DNA of 64,000 nt, from contig NZ_JAFCGY010000018.1 in the NCBI RefSeq assembly GCF_016836705.1, positions 53,535 through 117,534 of the forward strand, read 5' to 3'. The notes beneath the pieces were generated by a model. That model ran no database searches, was not told where the DNA came from, and saw only the letters and a list, made by a program, of their open reading frames with translations. Origin of the DNA: Mesorhizobium caraganae (lineage in GTDB: Bacteria > Pseudomonadota > Alphaproteobacteria > Rhizobiales > Rhizobiaceae). Both the position numbers and the translations under genes were made by a program. Positions 50,173-59,017 of the stretch are shown piece after piece; position 1 is the first letter of the stretch, and the number at the start of each line of letters is the position of its first letter.

Positions 50173-50814
50173 ATGAAACTGTACTTCAGCCGCAATCCCA
50201 ATCCGCGCCTCGCGGTTGCAACGGCGCGTCATCTCAGAGTCAAGGTCGAGTTTGAGTTCGCGGCACCCATGGCGCCGGGGCAGGCGGAGCGGTTCCGACC
50301 GCTCAATCCTAATCTAACCCTGCCGACATTGGCATGGCCGGGCGGTAGCCTCTGGGAAGCCGACGCCATAGCCTGCCTGCTGTCGCGCGAGGCGGGTTCG
50401 GATTTCTGGCGCAATGGCGACGACCAACCCGACATGATCCGCTGGCTGAGCTGGGGCAAGGAGAATTTCGTCCGGGCCTGCGACACCGTGCATTTCGAGC
50501 GCGGCACCAAGCAGCGCTACGGGATTGGCCCGATCGACCAGGGCAAGGTCGAGGAGGGAACGGACGGGTTCCGCAGGGCGGCAGGGATTCTCGAGGCCGA
50601 GCTGTCCCAACGGCAGTGGCTGGTCGGCAGCTCACTTTCCTACGCCGATTTTCGCATGGCGACGTTCTTGCCTTTCAACGATGTCGCGGGCCTGCCGTTG
50701 GATGATTATCCATCGGTCCTCAGTTGGTATCGCCGGCTCGAGGCCATCGACGCCTGGCGCGATCCCTTTGACGGGCTGGATGCGCCGCTTTTGCCGCCGG
50801 TGAAGCCGGTCTAG
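50173..50814 (+). CDS. Glutathione S-transferase family protein
   Basis: 213 aa. Thioredoxin-like N-domain (MKLYFSRNPNPRLAVATARHL, LNPNLTLPTLAWPGGSLWEADAIACLLSRE) and helical C-domain (AAGILEAELSQRQWLVGSSLSYADFRMATFLPF). The catalytic position near Ser6/Asn8 is plausible. Substrate unknown. The ATG at 50173 gives the canonical N-terminus; the frame continues upstream without homology. Confidence 0.88.
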   Translation: MKLYFSRNPNPRLAVATARHLRVKVEFEFAAPMAPGQAERFRPLNPNLTLPTLAWPGGSLWEADAIACLLSREAGSDFWRNGDDQPDMIRWLSWGKENFVRACDTVHFERGTKQRYGIGPIDQGKVEEGTDGFRRAAGILEAELSQRQWLVGSSLSYADFRMATFLPFNDVAGLPLDDYPSVLSWYRRLEAIDAWRDPFDGLDAPLLPPVKPV

Positions 50815-50950
50815 CCAGCTTTTCAACCGACCAGGCCGGCCAAGTGTGGCGCTTTGGCAGCATAGGTGTGGAACACAGGGCCTGTTGCCTCGGCGCGCTC
50901 GACGGCTTGCGGTCAGGTTGATAAGCCCTCTCCTCAAGGAGAGTCGTGAC

Positions 50951-52453
50951 ATGACCGTAGCCATCGAGATGGGACAGACGACGGCGGGTGCGCCGGCGGC
51001 GCTCGACCTTGAGGAGCTGCTGGCGACGCGCCTTCTAGTGCAGGGCAATTCTGGCTCCGGCAAATCGCATCTTTTGCGCCGGCTCTTGGAGCAGAGCGCG
51101 CCCTGGGTACAGCAGACCATCATTGATCCCGAAGGCGATTTCGTCTCGCTGGGCGACCATTACGGCCATCTGGTGATCGATGCCGAGGAGCATACAGAGC
51201 GGGGGCTGCAGGCGGCCGGCGAGCGGGCGCGCATCCACCGCGTCTCCACCGTGCTCAATCTCGAAGGGCTCGACGCCGAGAACCAGATGCGTCGCGCCGC
51301 CGCCTTTCTCGGCGGCCTCTTCGAAGTTGCGCGCGAGCACTGGTACCCGATGCTGGTGGTGGTCGATGAGGCGCAATTGTTTGCGCCCGCGGTGGCCGGC
51401 GAGGTGTCCGACGAAGCGCGCAAACTCTCGCTCGGCGCCATGACCAATCTGATGTGCCGGGGCCGCAAGCGCGGCCTTGCCGGCATCATCGCCACCCAGC
51501 GGCTGGCCAAGCTTGCCAAGAATGTCGCGGCGGAAGCCTCAAATTTCCTCATGGGCCGCACCTTTCTCGACATCGACATGGCGCGCGCCGCCGATCTTCT
51601 GGGCATGGAGCGGCGGCAAGCCGAGGCGTTCCGTGACCTGGAGAGGGGACACTTCATGGCGCTCGGGCCGGCCCTGTCGCGCCGTCCGCTCGGCGTGCGC
51701 ATCGGCCAGACCGAGACGAGCCCGCGCAACGGAACGCCACGGCTGATGGCGATGCCGGAGGCAGCGCTTGAGGACGCCCGTGCGATCATCCTGGCGGCGC
51801 CGCCACCCGAGACGATGCGCGCACCGCGCCGGGTGGCATCGCCGGACCTGCTCGACCAGCTGATGGCGGCCAAGTCTGCAGCGCTGGAAATCCGCCCCGA
51901 ACCGGCGGAACCGGCGGTGAGCGCCGAGGATCTGGCCGAGCGGCGAGAGCGGGTGGACCGTGTCCTGCGCGCCATCCTGGCGCAGCCCGACGCGGGTTTT
52001 CGCGTCATCGGCGTGCTGTACCAAGAATTTGTGGTCCGCTGCCGCATCGAGGGCCTCGCTTCGGTGGTGCCGGACCTCTCCGAATTCCGCCGCATGCTGA
52101 CACGCGCCCGCGCCGGGCTCGGCGCTGATATGGCAGGCGATGACGCCTGGCAGGATGTTTCCGTCCGCGCCTCGCTGCTGCCCGAGGACATGCAAGGCGT
52201 GTTCATGATGATTGCGCGCGCCGCCAAGGAGGGCTGGCCGTGCCCGAGCGACGCGGCGATCGCGCGCGCCTACGGTTCGCATTCGCTGCGCCGCGCCAGG
52301 CGCCTGCTCACCTATATCGAGGAGCAGGGTCTCATCGTCTGCCAGCTCGACGGCACCGGCCGGCGCACGGTGACGCTGGTCGAACTCGCCTGGGCAACGG
52401 CGCCGGGCGATCCTAATGCCGCGGAGGCGGAGCAGGGCAGTTTGGCGCTGTGA
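50951..52453 (+). CDS. HerA/DUF87-like ATPase
   Basis: 500 aa. AAGGAGAG precedes the ATG. Walker A is LLVQGNSGSGKSHLLRRLLE (~28-47), Walker B MLVVVDEAQLFAPAV, followed by AMTNLMCRGRKRGLAGIIATQRLAKLAKN, a HerA-like sensor/arginine region. The C-terminal third contains winged-helix-like segments (AAKEGWPCPSDAAIARAYGSHSLRRARRLLTYIEEQGLI). HerA-type enzymes pump DNA; this one has no NurA or other defence partner beside it. Its role is unknown. Confidence 0.8.
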   Translation: MTVAIEMGQTTAGAPAALDLEELLATRLLVQGNSGSGKSHLLRRLLEQSAPWVQQTIIDPEGDFVSLGDHYGHLVIDAEEHTERGLQAAGERARIHRVSTVLNLEGLDAENQMRRAAAFLGGLFEVAREHWYPMLVVVDEAQLFAPAVAGEVSDEARKLSLGAMTNLMCRGRKRGLAGIIATQRLAKLAKNVAAEASNFLMGRTFLDIDMARAADLLGMERRQAEAFRDLERGHFMALGPALSRRPLGVRIGQTETSPRNGTPRLMAMPEAALEDARAIILAAPPPETMRAPRRVASPDLLDQLMAAKSAALEIRPEPAEPAVSAEDLAERRERVDRVLRAILAQPDAGFRVIGVLYQEFVVRCRIEGLASVVPDLSEFRRMLTRARAGLGADMAGDDAWQDVSVRASLLPEDMQGVFMMIARAAKEGWPCPSDAAIARAYGSHSLRRARRLLTYIEEQGLIVCQLDGTGRRTVTLVELAWATAPGDPNAAEAEQGSLAL

Positions 52454-52589
52454 TTGCGGGCGCTTTGGGCAGCCTGGCCTCATCGCTTATGTAGGCGGTT
52501 CTGAACAAGATGTGTTTCGCTGATCGGTGCGCGGCGAATTATGATGGTTTCTGAGAATCGCAGAACGGTTGGGGCGGGAGGGTTGTCCG

Positions 52590-53555
52590 GTGCGGTTGAA
52601 ATCTCTGGCTGTCTTTGTCCTCGGCATCCTTGCGGTCGCCGTCATTGCGATCACGGTGTCGGCCCGGACGTTTGCCGCGCCCTCCGGTATACCGGATTGG
52701 TTGCAGGCCCATGTCGGCGATGGCGACGGCGAAATCTCTCAAGTGGTGCTGGAACGGGCGCGGGCGCTTTATCAGAAGAAGGTGTCGCAGGGCGCGGTCC
52801 ACAATGGCTGCTATTTCGCCATGGACGCCACGCGTCCCGGCGATCTCGGCGGCGGCGTGCTGGGGCGACGCTACTACGTCATCTGCGAAGCCAAGCAGAC
52901 GTTTCGGGCGATTTCGTCGGGGCATGGCGGCGGCCGCAATCTGAAGGGCGTCGTCGATTTTTCCAACGGGAAGCGCTGCGCGAAAAACTTCGGCAATGCC
53001 CTGGACTCGTCCTTGACGATGGGCGGCGCCTATATGACCAGCGAGGCAAAGACGTCATTCAAGGGTTTCTATCGCGTCGGCGCGAAGCAGGATCAGATTC
53101 TGCAACGCACCTTTATCCAGTTCGACGGCGAGGGTGAGACGGCGAATGCCAGGCAGCGTGTGATCGGCGGCCACGCGGCGCGGCTGTTGCGCGGCATGTG
53201 CCTGCGCAAGAAGCCGAACAGCTCTTACGCCGACCATGACGGCTTTGTGCCCTACGGCAAGCTGGTGGATTACGCCGGCGGCCGCAGCAATGGCTGCACC
53301 AGCTGGTCGCCGGCCGATGCGGAGCAGATCATTTCGATGGTGAAGGGCAATCCGACGACGCTCTACATCTATCCCGAATCGCGCGACATAGCCGCCGTTG
53401 GCAAAGCCGGCACCTACTGGAACGCGTCCTGTCTGAAGGAGATCGGCAAGCCGAAATTCTGGCCGCGCCAGCGCCTCGAGCCGATCATCGCGCAATACAG
53501 CAAGGACAACCCACCACCGCCGGCGCAGCCGCTGCCGATCTGCAGCGGGCCGTGA
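52590..53555 (+). CDS. Exported YkuD_2-like (murein L,D-transpeptidase catalytic domain) protein
   Basis: 321 aa from a GTG with GGGAGGG upstream. Signal peptide or anchor LAVFVLGILAVAVIAITVSA. The middle has CYFAMDATRPG, AISSGHGGGRNLKG and later HDGFVPYGKLVDYAGGRSNGCTSWSPADA, where the His and the SNGC cysteine fit the catalytic pair of YkuD_2 (PF13645). The family may cross-link or modify peptidoglycan. Proline-rich C-terminus. The exact reaction is not established. Confidence 0.72.
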   Translation: MRLKSLAVFVLGILAVAVIAITVSARTFAAPSGIPDWLQAHVGDGDGEISQVVLERARALYQKKVSQGAVHNGCYFAMDATRPGDLGGGVLGRRYYVICEAKQTFRAISSGHGGGRNLKGVVDFSNGKRCAKNFGNALDSSLTMGGAYMTSEAKTSFKGFYRVGAKQDQILQRTFIQFDGEGETANARQRVIGGHAARLLRGMCLRKKPNSSYADHDGFVPYGKLVDYAGGRSNGCTSWSPADAEQIISMVKGNPTTLYIYPESRDIAAVGKAGTYWNASCLKEIGKPKFWPRQRLEPIIAQYSKDNPPPPAQPLPICSGP

Positions 53556-53632
53556 GGCGGTGAGCACTCGGCTTGGCATTGTCGCGACGCGGGCTGGGCC
53601 GCGCCGCCGCCGATTGCGATGGGGTGGGTGCT

Positions 53633-54076
53633 CTACTGATTGATCTCGGGTTCGACGAGCTTTGCCAGGTTGCGCAGCGACTCCTGCCAGCCGAGATAGC
53701 ACGCCTCGGCCGGAATGGCGTCCGGAATGCCCGCCTGCGTGATATCGAGTTCCGTACCGACCGACACTTTCTTCAAGGTCACGGTCACCACGATCTCGCC
53801 GGGCAGGTTGGGATCGTCGAACCTGTCGGTGTAGCGCAGGCGTTCGCCGGGAACGAGCTCAAGGTACTCGCCGCCGAAGGCGTGGCTGCCGCCCGTGGTG
53901 AAGTTGCGAAACGACATTTTGAAGGTGCCGCCGATTTTCGCCTCTAAGCTGTGCACCGTGCAGGTGAAGCCGTTCGGCGGAAGCCATTTCGCCAGTGCAT
54001 CGGCTTCAGTAAAGGCACGGTAGACCTTCTCCGGGCTGGTCGTCAGAACGCGGTGCAAACGTACGGTGCTTGGCAT
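53633..54076 (-). CDS. SRPBCC/AHSA1-type protein
   Basis: 147 aa. VRLHRVLTTSPEKVYRAFTEADALAKWLPPNGFTC, then FGGEYLELVPGERLRYTDRFDDPNLPGE and a C-terminal helix GWQESLRNLAKLVEP: the START-like SRPBCC fold of the AHSA1 branch. Such proteins bind hydrophobic ligands; often found near ArsR regulators, none here. Divergent from the GH16 gene. Confidence 0.9.
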   Translation of the reverse strand: MPSTVRLHRVLTTSPEKVYRAFTEADALAKWLPPNGFTCTVHSLEAKIGGTFKMSFRNFTTGGSHAFGGEYLELVPGERLRYTDRFDDPNLPGEIVVTVTLKKVSVGTELDITQAGIPDAIPAEACYLGWQESLRNLAKLVEPEINQ

Positions 54077-54496
54077 GTCTTCGGTATCCTTTGTGGTTTC
54101 GTTGATCGATGCCTCAAGGACGGGTGGACTTCACCCGGTCCGACACAGCCTGTCAAATTTTTTGGGCCCTTTGCCTGCTTCCTTCCGTCCTGCGATTTCG
54201 AGCCGCCGCTTCGGGCGTGCGGCCGCGGCGCGACGAATTGCATGCATCATCGACAATCTGCCTAATCTTTTTGCACAAATTTTTACAATATTTATTAAAA
54301 TTTACCAAGTCTCACCCTTAAATTGTATTAGGATTTGCTTATTATACTCAACTTGATATATTAATTAACGAGTGACGATCTTCTTCGTGTACTATAGGAT
54401 GATTCCCTGGAGCCAGGGATTAACCTAAACCTTGATCCGAAGTGATCGCTCGAAGGTTGTCGAGCGACCAAGGCAGCACGCGCAAGGAGTGTCCGA
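54077..54496. promoter_or_regulatory. AT-rich regulatory region ahead of the secreted glucanase operon
   Basis: 420 bases without a gene. Only 20 of the 90 bases at 54281-54370 are G or C, in sharp contrast to the flanks. It also holds two palindromes: TCCCTGG-AG-CCAGGGA (54404-54419) and TCGCTCG/CGAGCGA around an 8-base loop (54446-54467). Such AT-rich tracts upstream of rhizobial exopolysaccharide genes are typical targets of the MucR/Ros zinc-finger repressor, but binding here is inference. Confidence 0.6.
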
Positions 54497-55921
54497 ATGA
54501 GCACCGTCCTCAACGCCAAAGGCATTCCGCTTCCCTACACCGGGGCTTCCACCCACTGGTTTTCGGCGACCGGGGCCGGGCCGCAGCTCTACGGCACCTC
54601 GGGCAACGATTCCTTCTGGGGCGACACCAGCGTCAAGGTCACCATGTATGGCGGCGCGGGCGACGATTATTACCACCTCTATTCGACGATCAACAAAGCG
54701 GTCGAGCTGCCCGGCGAGGGTATCGACACGATCGACACCTGGATGAGCTACAAGCTCCCCGACAATTTCGAGAACCTCGTCGTCACCGGCGCCAATCACT
54801 ACGCGTTCGGAAATTCGCTCGACAACATCATCAAGGGCGGCACCAGCAGCCAGACGTTCGACGGCGGCCTGGGTAACGACGTGCTGATCGGCGGTGGCGG
54901 CGCTGACACTTTCATCATCACCAAGGGCCACGGCAGCGACCTGATCACCGATTTCGGCGCGGACGACACCATTCGCCTCAATGGCTACGACTTCATGTCG
55001 TTCGACGCCGTCAAGGCGCATATGACGCAGGCGGGAGCGAACGTTGCGCTGACCCTCGGATCCGACGAGGTGCTGGTGTTCAACAACACCACCATCGACA
55101 AGCTGCAGCCCGGCCAGTTCGAGCTGCCGGTCGACAAGTCCGGCATGACGCTGTCGTTCTCCGACGACTTCAACACGCTGAGCCTTAACAATAGCCAAGG
55201 CGGCACGTGGGACACCAACTTCTGGTGGGGCGCGCCGAACGGCAGCACGTTGACCCAGAACAACGAGCTGCAGTGGTATATCGACGCCAATTACGCGCCA
55301 ACGAGCTCGGTTCATCCGTTCAGTGTGGCAAGCGGCGTTCTCACCATCACCGCGGCGCAGACGCCGGCGGACATCAAGCCGCTGATCAACAACTACGAAT
55401 ACACCTCCGGGCTCCTGACCACACACGACTCCTTCTCGCAGACCTATGGCTATTTCGAAATGCGGGCCGACCTGCCCGAAAACACCGGGGCCTGGCCGGC
55501 TTTCTGGCTGTTGCCGGAAGACGGCTCATGGCCGCCGGAGCTGGACGTCGTGGAAATGTACGGCCAGAACCCGAACCAGCTTCTGATGACCGCGCACACG
55601 AATGAGACGGGGCAGCACACCACGGTCGGGGCGACGGTGAATGTCTCGGACACCGCCGGCTTCCACACCTATGGCCTTTTGTGGGCGCCGGACAAGCTGG
55701 TCTGGACCTATGATGGCGTCCAGGTCGCGGAAGCGGCGACGCCGTCCGATATGAACAAGCCCATGTATATGCTGGTCGACCTTGCGATCGGCGGTCAAGC
55801 CGGCGCGCCGCCCGACCATCTGGCCACGCCCGCGCAGATGAAGATCGACTATATCCACGCCTATACGCTGAACGATTTGCAGCAGAGCCATCTGAGCGCA
55901 ACAGGCGAGCACGCGGTCTAG
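54497..55921 (+). CDS. Secreted calcium-binding GH16 beta-glucanase (ExsH/ExoK-like)
   Basis: 474 aa, no Sec signal. Residues ~30-155 carry Ca-binding RTX-like motifs (YGTSGNDSFWGD, MYGGAGDDYYHLY, FDGGLGNDVLIGGGGADTF). From ~215 the GH16 domain begins (LSFSDDFNTLSLN); catalytic ELDVVEMYG has the nucleophile Glu348 and acid/base Glu353. It probably cleaves beta-glucan or succinoglycan-like exopolysaccharide. The exporter genes follow at once: the next ATG is the base after its stop. AAGGAG precedes the start. Confidence 0.92.
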   Translation: MSTVLNAKGIPLPYTGASTHWFSATGAGPQLYGTSGNDSFWGDTSVKVTMYGGAGDDYYHLYSTINKAVELPGEGIDTIDTWMSYKLPDNFENLVVTGANHYAFGNSLDNIIKGGTSSQTFDGGLGNDVLIGGGGADTFIITKGHGSDLITDFGADDTIRLNGYDFMSFDAVKAHMTQAGANVALTLGSDEVLVFNNTTIDKLQPGQFELPVDKSGMTLSFSDDFNTLSLNNSQGGTWDTNFWWGAPNGSTLTQNNELQWYIDANYAPTSSVHPFSVASGVLTITAAQTPADIKPLINNYEYTSGLLTTHDSFSQTYGYFEMRADLPENTGAWPAFWLLPEDGSWPPELDVVEMYGQNPNQLLMTAHTNETGQHTTVGATVNVSDTAGFHTYGLLWAPDKLVWTYDGVQVAEAATPSDMNKPMYMLVDLAIGGQAGAPPDHLATPAQMKIDYIHAYTLNDLQQSHLSATGEHAV

Positions 55922-57694
55922 ATGTCGCGGGACCGCGCGCCGCTCAGGGATGCGGCCATCCGGCACGGCCTGCGCCCGGTCTTCCTGCGCGCCATCGCCG
56001 ATATTGGCGTCTTCTCGTTGCTGATCAACATCCTGCTTCTGGTAATTCCGCTCTATCTGCTGCAGGTCTATGACCGGGTGCTGCCATCCTCCAGCGTCGA
56101 GACGCTGATTTATCTCTCGGCCATGGCGGTCGTCGCACTCGCCTTCCTCGGCCTGCTGGATGCGGTCCGCGCCATTTACGCGCAGCGTATTGCGGCTGCC
56201 GTCGACCAGAAACTGGGCGCGCGGACATTCGCCGCCTCGCTTGGCGCCAGATATGCCGGCAGTGCGCTGTCGCCGCTGAACGACCTTGCCACGGCCTGCG
56301 CCTTCATCAGGTCGCGCGGCGTGGCGGTGCTGTTCGACCTGCCGTTTGCTCCCGTCTTCCTCGCCTTGCTCTATTTCATCCATCCCGTCCTGTTCTGGCT
56401 GACGCTCGCCGGCGCCGTGCTTCTGTTTCTTCTCGTCGTGGCCAACCAGTCTGCCATCGGCAGGAACGATGCCATGTCGGCGGAACGCTCTGCCGTGGCC
56501 AGCCAGGCGGAGCAGGCCTTTGCCCGCAACACGGACACATTGCGCGCCATGGGCATGGTGCAAAATGCGGCTGCGGTCTGGGGACAGCACGTGGCCGAAG
56601 CGCTGACCCTGCACGACCGTTCCGGAAGCGCCAACGCGATCTTCAGCGCGACATCGCGGTCGCTGCGCATGATGCTGCAGCTGGCGATCCTCGGCGCCGG
56701 CGCGTGGCTGGTGCTGCAAGGGCAGATGACCGCCGGCATGATCTTCGCGTCCTCGCTGGTGTCGTCGCGCGCGCTGCAGCCGCTCGACCAATTGATCGGA
56801 TCCTGGCGGCAGATCGTCGACGCCAGGCGATGCTGGAAGCGGCTGGACGCCGCGCTTGCGGCGCGACCGGCGCAAGCGCGCAAGCTTGCTCTGCCCGATC
56901 CGTCCGGTGCGATTTCGGTACAGGATCTTTTCTTCATCGCGCCGAATGCGGCTTTTGGCACGGAGCCCATCCTCAAGCGGCTGAATTTTGCCATCGGCGC
57001 CGGCGAAGCGGTGGCGATCGTCGGCCCGAGCGGCGCCGGCAAATCGACGCTGGCGAAACTGCTTGTCGGGGCACTGCAGCCGACCGGCGGTGCGGTCAGG
57101 ATCGACGGCGCCGACCTGAGGAGCTGGGACGAAACCCAGCTTGGAAGGCATATCGGCTATCTCCCGCAGGAGGTGGAGCTTTTCCCCGGATCGATCGCGC
57201 AAAACGTCGCCCGCTTCGACTCCGCTGCCGATGACGCAGCGATCGTCGAAGCGGCCAGGCATGCCGAGGCACATGGACTGGTGCTTACGCTGCGCGATGG
57301 CTATCAGACCATGATCGGCCCGTCGCATACCGTGCTGTCGGGCGGCGAGCGCCAGCGGATCGGGCTGGCGCGCGCCTTCTACGGCAATCCACGCATGCTG
57401 ATATTGGACGAGCCCAACGCCCATCTCGACGGCGCTGGCGAAACGGCGCTCGAGGTGATGCTGTCGGCCGCGCGCGGCGCCGGCGTCACGGTGCTGGTGA
57501 TCACGCATCGCCCGTCGATCGCGGCGGCCTGCGACCGCGTGATGGTGCTGCGCAACGGCGCGATCGAAGCCTTCGGCCCCGCGAGCGAGGTGCTGCGGCA
57601 ATCGGCGACCGGCAAGGGTGTCGCCGGGAACGCGGTGGTGACGGGCTCGTTCGTGCCGACCGCGCGCCCGCACAGCGTCCGCTTCGGATCATAG
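55922..57694 (+). CDS. Type I secretion ABC permease/ATPase (PrsD-like)
   Basis: 590 aa. Five or six helices in the first 300 residues (VFSLLINILLLVIPLYLLQVYDRVLPS), then the ATPase with Walker A GPSGAGKSTLAKLL, Q-loop YLPQEVELF, signature VLSGGERQRIGLARAFYG and Walker B MLILDEPNAHLD. No N-terminal peptidase domain. Like PrsD/HlyB-type RTX exporters, it likely exports the adjacent GH16 protein with the HlyD gene that follows after 3 bases and an outer-membrane TolC encoded elsewhere. Confidence 0.94.
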   Translation: MSRDRAPLRDAAIRHGLRPVFLRAIADIGVFSLLINILLLVIPLYLLQVYDRVLPSSSVETLIYLSAMAVVALAFLGLLDAVRAIYAQRIAAAVDQKLGARTFAASLGARYAGSALSPLNDLATACAFIRSRGVAVLFDLPFAPVFLALLYFIHPVLFWLTLAGAVLLFLLVVANQSAIGRNDAMSAERSAVASQAEQAFARNTDTLRAMGMVQNAAAVWGQHVAEALTLHDRSGSANAIFSATSRSLRMMLQLAILGAGAWLVLQGQMTAGMIFASSLVSSRALQPLDQLIGSWRQIVDARRCWKRLDAALAARPAQARKLALPDPSGAISVQDLFFIAPNAAFGTEPILKRLNFAIGAGEAVAIVGPSGAGKSTLAKLLVGALQPTGGAVRIDGADLRSWDETQLGRHIGYLPQEVELFPGSIAQNVARFDSAADDAAIVEAARHAEAHGLVLTLRDGYQTMIGPSHTVLSGGERQRIGLARAFYGNPRMLILDEPNAHLDGAGETALEVMLSAARGAGVTVLVITHRPSIAAACDRVMVLRNGAIEAFGPASEVLRQSATGKGVAGNAVVTGSFVPTARPHSVRFGS

Positions 57695-57697
57695 ACA

Positions 57698-59017
57698 ATG
57701 ATGCAGCAGAGCCTTGCCTTCGAAAGCCGACCGCGCACCGACTTCCGGCGCACGGCCGTTGTTGGCTACGCGGCCATAGCGCTTTTCGCCGGCTGCTTCG
57801 GCTATTGGGCGGCGAGCGCTCCGCTCTCCGGCGCGGTGATCACGTCCGGCACGATCTCGGCGACCGGCGGCAACATCCTCATCCAGCACCCCGAAGGCGG
57901 CATCATCGAGCAGTTGCTGGTGCATGAGGGCGACCGCGTGCAACAAAGCGAGCCGCTGGTCCTCCTCGACCGCACGGCGGCCGAGGCCGACCTCAACCGG
58001 CTGACCAGACAGTCGATCGCGCTGAGGGCAAGTGCCGCGCGGCTGGAAGCGGAGCGCGACGGATCGGACAGGCTGGCGCCAATCACCGATGCGGCCCCCG
58101 CGCCGTTCCAGAGCGATTTCGACAATTTGGTGCGCGAACAACAAAAGGAGTTCGACGCAAGGCTCGCCCGGTTCCGGTCCGAGCAGTCGATCCTGGCGCA
58201 GCGCGTAGCCATGCATCACGAGTCGGCACTGGGCCTGGACGCGCAGAAACTGGCCATCCAGCAACAGGCCGACATCGTGAAGAAGGAGCTCGGCATCAAG
58301 GCCAGCCTGCTCGACAAGGGCCTCACCAACCGCAGCGAATATTCGCAGCTTCTGCGCAGCGAGGCCGATCTGGTCGGCCAGGCCGGTGCGCTGGAGGCGG
58401 ACCTTGCGGCGACCAAGACACAGATCGTCGAAGCCCAGGCGCAGGTCGAGCGCGCGACCACGCAACGTGTCGAGGAGGCGCTGACCAAGCTCGACGAGGT
58501 CCGCACCAAGCTGGCCGACATCAGCGAACAGATCACGGCGGCCGAGGCGGTGCTGGGGCGCACGACGATCAAGGCGCCGGCAGCCGGTATCGTGGTGTCG
58601 TCGACCTATAATTCCAAGGGCAGCGTGATTGCGCCGGGGCAGAAGATCATGGAGATCCTGCCCACCGCGTCAGGCCTCATCGTCGACGCGAAGCTGCGGC
58701 CGAAGGACGTGGATCTGGTTCGCGTCGGCCAGCCGGCGAAACTCAGACTGTCGGCCCTCAACGCGCGCCTCACGCCCGAGGTCCCGGCGACGGTGACCCA
58801 AATCTCCGCCGACCGGCTGATCGATGAAACCACGCACGAGGCCTATTTCCGCGCCAGGCTGAAGATCACCGACACGCTGCCGCAGGGGGTGAAGGCCGGG
58901 CAGCTTTACCCGGGAACGCCGGTCGAGGCGTTTATCAGCACCGGCGACCGGACCTTCTTCGAATATCTGGCGCGGCCGATGCTGGATTCGTTCGCGCGGG
59001 CGTTCACGGAGCGGTAG
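57698..59017 (+). CDS. Type I secretion membrane fusion protein (HlyD/PrsE-like)
   Basis: 439 aa. One N-terminal helix (VGYAAIALFAGCFGYWAA), the biotinyl-lipoyl-like arm GGNILIQHPEGGIIEQLLVHEGDRV, a long coiled coil (~85-290), and RTTIKAPAAGIVVSSTYNSKGSVIAPGQKIMEILP leading into the HlyD beta-barrel with VGQPAKLRLSALNAR. Links the ABC exporter to the outer membrane channel. Ends the GH16 operon and overlaps the convergent GlxA-type gene by 14 bases. Confidence 0.94.
   Translation: MMQQSLAFESRPRTDFRRTAVVGYAAIALFAGCFGYWAASAPLSGAVITSGTISATGGNILIQHPEGGIIEQLLVHEGDRVQQSEPLVLLDRTAAEADLNRLTRQSIALRASAARLEAERDGSDRLAPITDAAPAPFQSDFDNLVREQQKEFDARLARFRSEQSILAQRVAMHHESALGLDAQKLAIQQQADIVKKELGIKASLLDKGLTNRSEYSQLLRSEADLVGQAGALEADLAATKTQIVEAQAQVERATTQRVEEALTKLDEVRTKLADISEQITAAEAVLGRTTIKAPAAGIVVSSTYNSKGSVIAPGQKIMEILPTASGLIVDAKLRPKDVDLVRVGQPAKLRLSALNARLTPEVPATVTQISADRLIDETTHEAYFRARLKITDTLPQGVKAGQLYPGTPVEAFISTGDRTFFEYLARPMLDSFARAFTER

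Noticed and set aside
54245..54425. AT-rich stretch considered as an origin of replication
   Set aside because: No DnaA-box cluster or replication genes nearby; a promoter or silencing region is simpler.
55526..57673. A 715-codon minus-strand frame
   Set aside because: Shadow of the ABC exporter gene; composition is Arg/His-rich and no domain is visible.
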